Positions 58,814 through 64,000 of a stretch of DNA of 64,000 bases are shown one piece after another. Under the pieces are notes generated by a model. It had not been told where the DNA came from. It saw only the letters and a program-made list of their open reading frames with translations, and did no database searches. Made by a program: the position numbers and the translations under genes. This stretch comes from Dactylonectria macrodidyma (lineage: Eukaryota > Ascomycota > Sordariomycetes > Hypocreales > Nectriaceae), in contig JAGMUV010000003.1 in NCBI GenBank assembly GCA_020744425.1, forward strand, positions 744,001 through 808,000, in the 5' to 3' direction. Position 1 is the first letter of the stretch. Each line of letters starts with the position of its first letter.

Positions 58814-60853
58814 ATGCGCTGCTCGGCATGGCTGCAGCCGGCCTATCTGGTTGGCTCGATGCTGGCAGCATCAACGGCCGCTCTATCACAGGCGCCACAC
58901 GAGCAGATATTCCTGTCTGGGGAGGATGCGTTGCCCGAGACCGACCGCACTGAAACTTTGTTAGACAGTGTCGACAAGTCAAGCACAAGTAAAAAGAATA
59001 TCGTCTTCATCCTCACTGACGATCAGGATGCGGTGCTAGACTCCGTCTCTTACATGCCGCTGCTGCACAAACATATTACCAAGCAAGGCACCTCATTCGT
59101 CAACCACTTCACCACCACCGCCATCTGCTGCCCGTCTCGAGTCTCGCTCTGGACCGGCAAGCAACCTCACAACACGAACGTCACCGACGTCAGTCCTCCA
59201 TACGGTAAGTCTCCTCATACATTCTCACATTGAATCGAATAGCTGTAACTGAGTTGCTCTAGGCGGGTTCCCCAAGTTTGTCTCACAGGGCCTCAATGAC
59301 AACTACCTCCCGGTGTGGCTGCAGGAGGCTGGCTACAACACCTACTACACGGGGAAGCTGTTCAACGCCCACAACATCTACAACTACGACTCGCCGTTCC
59401 CCGCGGCCTGGACGGGTACGAACTTCCTCCTGGACCCGGGCACGTATTCCTACCTCAACCCCATCTACCAGCGCAACCGCGAGGCTCCCGTGCAGCACCA
59501 CGGCGAGCATACGTCTGACTTGATCGCTGGATATGCTCGTGAGCTGTTGGAGGAGGCTATTGACGACGGGAATCCCTTCTTCCTGGCCATTGCTCCTATT
59601 GCGCCGCACTCCAACATCGATGTCAACCGAGGCAGCGGTGCGCCTCGTATGACCACGCCAATTCCGGCTGAGAGGCATTCTCACCTGTTCGAGGGAGTCA
59701 AGATCCCACGAACAGACAACTTCAACCCCGACTCGGTATGCCTTCTTTCTATCGTTTTCTACTCCGTTGCTTACATATAGATAGCCTAGTGGTGTGAGTT
59801 GGATCAACAAACTGCCTCAACTGAACGAGTCTTCAGTCTCCTACATCGATGACTACTACCGTGCCAGACTGCAAGCCCTGCAGGCCGTTGACGAGATTAT
59901 CGAGCAAGTCGTCACTCAGCTAGATGAGGCGGGCATACTCGACGACACTTATGTCATCTACTCCTCAGACAACGGTTTCCATCTAGGCCAGCATAGGTTG
60001 CCCCCCGGAAAAGAGTGTGGCTTCGACGAGGACATTCGAGTTCCCCTCTTCGTACGCGGCCCAGGTGTAGCCGCAGGCTCTGTTGAGGATACCGTCACGA
60101 CGCACATCGACCTCGCTCCGACGATTCTCAAATTGGCGGGAGTCGAGCTGCGTCCTGACTTTGATGGCACCCCGATTCCTGTGCAGAAGGATGAAGCGAC
60201 CATCGTCAGGCATGAACATGTTGCTGTCGAGTATTGGGGAATGGCACTCGCCGAGGGTGAAACTGGAGGATTCGGTTTGTTCATCATCCCTATTGTGCTT
60301 GCTAGATACTGACAGTCGATGCAGACGGCCAAGGCAAGTTCGTCGTTCGCAACAATACTTACAAGGGGGTCCGGATCGTACATGACAATTACGATCTTTA
60401 CTACTCGGCATGGTGCAATAATGAGCACGAGCTCTACAATGTCAAGGCATGTCCTGCTCATTCCTGGAATCGCAAGGACAGCTGCTAACTTCACAACAGA
60501 GGGATCCAGGGCAACTGCACAACCTCATCCCAAGAGCAAAGGGCGCATTCGGCCCCGAAAACCTGACACTTCTCGGAACCAGTGTCGCTCGCGTGATTGA
60601 CAGGCTCGATTCCCTCATGCTGGTGTTGAAATCATGTCGAGGCCACGCATGCGTGGAGCCTTGGAAGATTCTACACCCGCAAGGCGATGTAGAGAGTCTG
60701 CAAGATGCCCTTCAGCCCCGGTATGACGGGTTTTATCAGCTCCAAGTCAAGGTTCACTTTGATCGGTGCGAGGATGGGTACATCATTGATGCCGAGGGGC
60801 CTCAAGTTGGGTTCCAATACCGTGATGGGTTGGAGTGGCATCATTGGACCTGA
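58814..60853 (+). CDS. Secreted sulfatase (N-acetylglucosamine-6-sulfatase/arylsulfatase type)
   Basis: Sulfate-ester hydrolase of 609 aa from five exons (58814-59204, 59263-59735, 59785-60274, 60325-60446, 60500-60853). Signal peptide at MRCSAWLQPAYLVGSMLAA. Metal-site NIVFILTDDQD lies at about 61-71, and TTAICCPSRVSLWTGKQPHN carries the CxPSR formylglycine motif (Cys-type). Then come GKLFNAHNIYNYD, SSDNGFHLGQHRLPPGKECG (Asp-Asn metal ligands and His) and EDIRVPLFVRGPGV, all as in GNS-like fungal arylsulfatases. Splicing restores DSPSGVSWINKL and ELYNVKRDPGQLHNL. The fourth intron (60447-60499) appears to use a GC donor (AAG|GCATGT); a GT alternative six bases earlier would delete two residues. 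A C-terminal Cys-containing domain follows. Intact, and divergent from the arylsulfotransferase gene. Confidence 0.93.
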
Positions 60854-61982
60854 GTGAGGTCTGGTGATTGAGGATCTTGTCTCATTTAGGGCCAGATGAT
60901 GCCGTGACATAGAAATCTCTCCATCCGGGTCTCATGGACTATAGACGCCCAAAGATGAGGTGACGGCCTAGGATAAGTTGAACCGGATCACCCAAGGGCC
61001 CTGGACGAAGCATTAGACAGATTGTCTTTTACATTCCGCTGTGGATATGATTACGAGCAACTCGAGTTGATTGTCTTGGCAAAGTAGAAGAGTTTTCAGG
61101 GAGTGGAGTGACCGGGATCACCGTTGATGATGTGATGCTTTGGACCGTGTCAGATCCACAGAACGCCTGTACGTGTAGCACGATCAGTCGTATGCTGACG
61201 ACTCGTGCTGTTTTGACGAGTATGGTTTCCCGTGCACTACTTCCAACCGATGTAGCAGGGTTGACCTCAGCTGTGATGCAGGCCCACGATGGCCTCAAAT
61301 ACTGGTCCTTGACACATAGTCCGGACATGATGTAACGTTTAGGCTCCAAGGATGGGACGACGAATTACTGCTTCCAGCTCCTTGTGCCGGCTAATGATAG
61401 AGATCTCCAGTTGCCTATGGAAGTACTGATTGCGTCTTCGTCCCTTGACGTGGTGACTAGGATGTGAGGCTCAGCTTGGTTGGGGGTGACGGCGGGTGAT
61501 GGTCCGCTAACTAAGTCAGGGTGAAATATGGCCGAACTGATATCACATATCGGCCGAGTGTCTCCTTGTCTTCTTCCGAGTCTCGTTGCATCCTTGAGCG
61601 AATATCTTGCGAAGCCATAGCGTGGCTTTGCCTTGGTTAGGTAGATGGACCCACCAACTGTGGCGTCGCGATGAGATCTAAGTTGACCCATGTTTTCGGA
61701 ACACAGACGAGTGAAATTAACAAATGAATATTCAGATTGATAATGACGACGGTATCGTCTAAATCAATTAAAATTTAGTTCCGCTAGATGTTGTAGATAG
61801 TTGTTGATAGAGAAGCCCGTTGGGCGTGGTAATTCATGGCTGCTCATTGGACACGCAGGCGTGGCAGCCAGAAATCCAAGGCAGAAAAACGGAAACGGCC
61901 GACCTTGAACCGAGGAGCGTCCCACGACAGCTCTCTGCACATCAAGCAACCTCACATCTCGAAGCCCAATTGAATCCGCAAC
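60854..61982. other. Intergenic region
   Basis: Holds the sulfatase 3' UTR and the promoter of the NDUFB7-like gene. The ORFs are short and motif-free. Confidence 0.45.
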
Positions 61983-62407
61983 ATGGCTTCCGACACAGCT
62001 TCCGAGCCGCGGCGTACGTCTCGACCGCTGGAATGACCTCCAGCGCCAGTTTCCCCGGCTTCAATCGCTGACTTCCGCCACAGAAGCGACCCGCGAGGAG
62101 ATGCGCGAAGCCCGCCTCCCGCTCGCCTACCGAGACAGCTGCGCCCACCTCTTGATCCCTCTCAACAAGTGCCGGAGGGATACTTGGTACGCTCCTTGGA
62201 AGTGCACGGTAAGTTTCCCGCTGGGTTATGCGCCTGTGGCCGCACCGGGCTCCCTCTTGCGAGGCCGACGAGGACAAAACGCTCACGCCAAGGAATGGTT
62301 AGGACGAGCGACACGGTTACGAGAAATGCCAATATGTCGAGTTCAAGAAGCGAGTCGCCAAAATGGAGGAGTTGAGGGAGTCAAAGGATGGTGCGCGATC
62401 CAACTAA
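61983..62407 (+). CDS. NDUFB7: Mitochondrial complex I subunit NDUFB7 (B18-like)
   Basis: Accessory subunit of NADH:ubiquinone oxidoreductase on the intermembrane-space face, 86 aa. The exons are easily missed: 61983-62013 (31 nt), 62084-62208 and 62303-62407. Intron 1 (70 nt) has donor GTACGT, a CGCTGAC branch and acceptor CACAG; intron 2 (94 nt) has GTAAGT and TTAG. Splicing gives MASDTASEPRQATREEMREA, then LPLAYRDSCAHLLIPLNKC and WKCTDERHGYEKCQYVEF, ending SKDGARSN. Two perfect C-x9-C pairs (CAHLLIPLNKC and CTDERHGYEKC) form the CHCH twin motif oxidised by Mia40/Erv1. Unspliced reading gives only fragments with stops. Length and motif order match fungal NDUFB7. Confidence 0.9.
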
Positions 62408-64000
62408 GATGGACTCACCGAAGCATGGCGGCCGACTGGACGGATTGTACATATACAACTGTGTAAGGAATGGGAATAGAGGCTTCCACCAAGAAGAATA
62501 TGCGGGCCCAAACAGAGTGAACGACTGAGTTGGCGTAACGTGTGCTAACCGCAGGAGTGCCCTCGGGATGCCGTAGGGCATCAAATGGCTGGTATGGGAG
62601 GTTCTGCTAGTGCGTCTGGGATCCAATGGTTGAAGGATGACAAGTCATACCGCCCGAAGGATGCTGACGACAGCTGCGTTTGAGGTGGCTGACAATTACC
62701 AATCGAATGGATGTATGTCATGGGACTGTGGCAAGCAACGAGAACGAGACAACTAGGACGGGATTCCTCCAGCGCCGAACACCAATAGGAGCCCAACGTT
62801 GATGAACAGGAAGATTCCACGATGGACGGGCCTTTCCCCCCGAAACAATGGTACCAGCGGAGACGAAAAATCAAGTTGTCAGTTTCGTCGACAAACCTTT
62901 TGAACGAAACCTCGAGGGTTAAGAAAGAAGGTGTCCATTAAAGACAGGCATCATCATACGAGCGAAGCACTGCCCAGGAACTCATCGCATGGCTTTGGTG
63001 AACTCAGCGGGAAGAGCCGCAAGAGATTGAGGCTCTGCGTGAAACGTCAGATCCATCCCATATGAGGGACTCGTGGCATCAGAGGAGCCTGGTGGGAGAA
63101 GCTGCATTGTCAACGAGACGCCAATGGGAGCAGCAGGTTGACGAGGAAAGCACATCTAGAACGACCAAGTTGACGTGATTCATGCCGGCATTGACTGATG
63201 CCGGTCGTGAATATGACCGGTCAACATTGTTACCGGCCATGATTGGGACCGGTCGTGATACCGGTCGTGATGCCGGTCGCAGAGTGCCTTGGCATCAAAA
63301 CCTGACGGGAACCGGACGATGAGAATAGCAACCCAAGGCCCAAACGACAGGGTTGATATCAACTATGTGCTAATAGTTAAAATATAGAGGAGGTTCGAGC
63401 AGAGCCTCCTGTGAGGTGCCCCACCGACGAGAGCCGCACGACGAGTGATGGGCGTACATGGAGGGGATCACGGGCGGAATTTAGTGGACTGACAGGGTGA
63501 CAACAGTGGGACGTCATGGTCCATTGTGAATAGCGTCGCAGTCGTGACCACACAGATGATGAGTCTGCCGGTTCCGTGACTGATGATATCCGGTCCTGAC
63601 ACGAAAGCAGTGGAGGCCAATTACCGGCCAAAAGCAAGACTGCGGCATCGGGCTCTGCATTAGGCTCTGCATCGGGTTGACGGCCAGCAGGTATATAATG
63701 AGCATGCCCGCCCGGCAATTTAGTCTAGCGGGATCGGAACATAGGCATCAGAGATCGTGGAAGCAGTACGACTGCTGTGGGAGTAGCACTACCCATATAT
63801 CCCGTCTCTCTGACTAACCCAGATGGGTTGAGGCAGACTGGGCCAGCAACCCTTCCCAATGCACCACCAGGTATGCCAGCGCGGTTGCACAGCTGACTGA
63901 CTCTGCTCGAAGATCTACGCGATGGTGCAAAGGGACCGCGTTTCGATGTGTCCATGCTGAACGCGGTCCGTTGACACAGACTCCGCCGCTTGGATATCCT
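62408..64000. other. Right end of window, no clear gene
   Basis: No motif-bearing ORF on either strand. It contains the ACCGGTC-rich minisatellite (63183-63285) and a small direct repeat of GGCTCTGCAT at about 63650-63672. It could be the decayed edge of a mobile element extending past the window. Confidence 0.4.
63183..63285. repeat. ACCGGTC-rich minisatellite
   Basis: Six to seven short units of 12-16 bp share a (G)ACCGGTC(G)TGAT core. Several contain the self-complementary octamer GACCGGTC. Further isolated CCGGTC/ACCGGCC copies occur to about 63630, so the unit may once have been spread more widely. Confidence 0.7.

Noticed and set aside
63183..63285. Possible CRISPR-like array
   Set aside because: Units are 12-16 bp, contiguous and lack unique spacers; the genome is fungal. 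It is a minisatellite.

Overview
This window is nuclear DNA from a filamentous ascomycete, most likely a Sordariomycete and possibly Hypocreales. The evidence is short introns (about 50-120 nt) with GTANGT-type donors and CTAAC/CTGAC-like branch sites, genes such as Rpa43, RIB1, rps24, a PPIL4-type cyclophilin and an NDUFB7-type complex I subunit, and a long AT-rich retrotransposon relic bearing the transition-only scars of repeat-induced point mutation (RIP). I ran no searches. Family calls rest on motifs read in the translated sequence, and exon joins were worked out by hand and checked for reading frame.

Layout. 1-17.5 kb: a Zn2Cys6 transcription factor (minus), 5.7 kb of gene-free DNA, a cyclophilin-RRM splicing-type gene (minus), a serine-rich protein of unknown function (minus), then about 5 kb without a convincing gene. 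17.5-24.3 kb: a minus-strand Ty3/gypsy element with 182-bp LTRs. Its gag zinc knuckle, protease, reverse transcriptase and integrase can still be read, but every one is mutated. 24.5-35.6 kb is dense with housekeeping genes: an EFM3-like elongation-factor methyltransferase, ribosomal protein eS24, a small GPI-type surface protein, a 1469-residue acidic coilin-like nuclear protein and GTP cyclohydrolase II (RIB1).

36.6-46.5 kb is a gene graveyard. It holds decayed copies of an unknown multi-exon gene, two related F-box/LRR-like genes, a SNF2 helicase C-terminus, an RTA1-like membrane protein and a short inverted fragment of RIB1. Many of the breaks are TAG/TAA/TGA stops that one C-to-T change would explain, and two minisatellites lie among the relics. 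48-55.3 kb: an eight-cysteine secreted protein, 4 kb without a clear gene, the RNA polymerase I subunit Rpa43, and a small FHA-domain protein.

56.4-60.9 kb: a divergent pair of secreted enzymes, an arylsulfotransferase-family protein and a GNS-type sulfatase, sharing a 774-bp intergenic region. This looks like a small sulfate-ester transfer and scavenging module. 62.0-62.4 kb: a three-exon NDUFB7-like gene with a 31-nt first coding exon. The last 1.6 kb has no clear gene but holds an ACCGGTC-rich minisatellite.

The strongest leads are the candidate filamentous-fungal coilin, the sulfatase/sulfotransferase pair, the RIB1 fragment within the graveyard, and the low-RIP island inside the retrotransposon.
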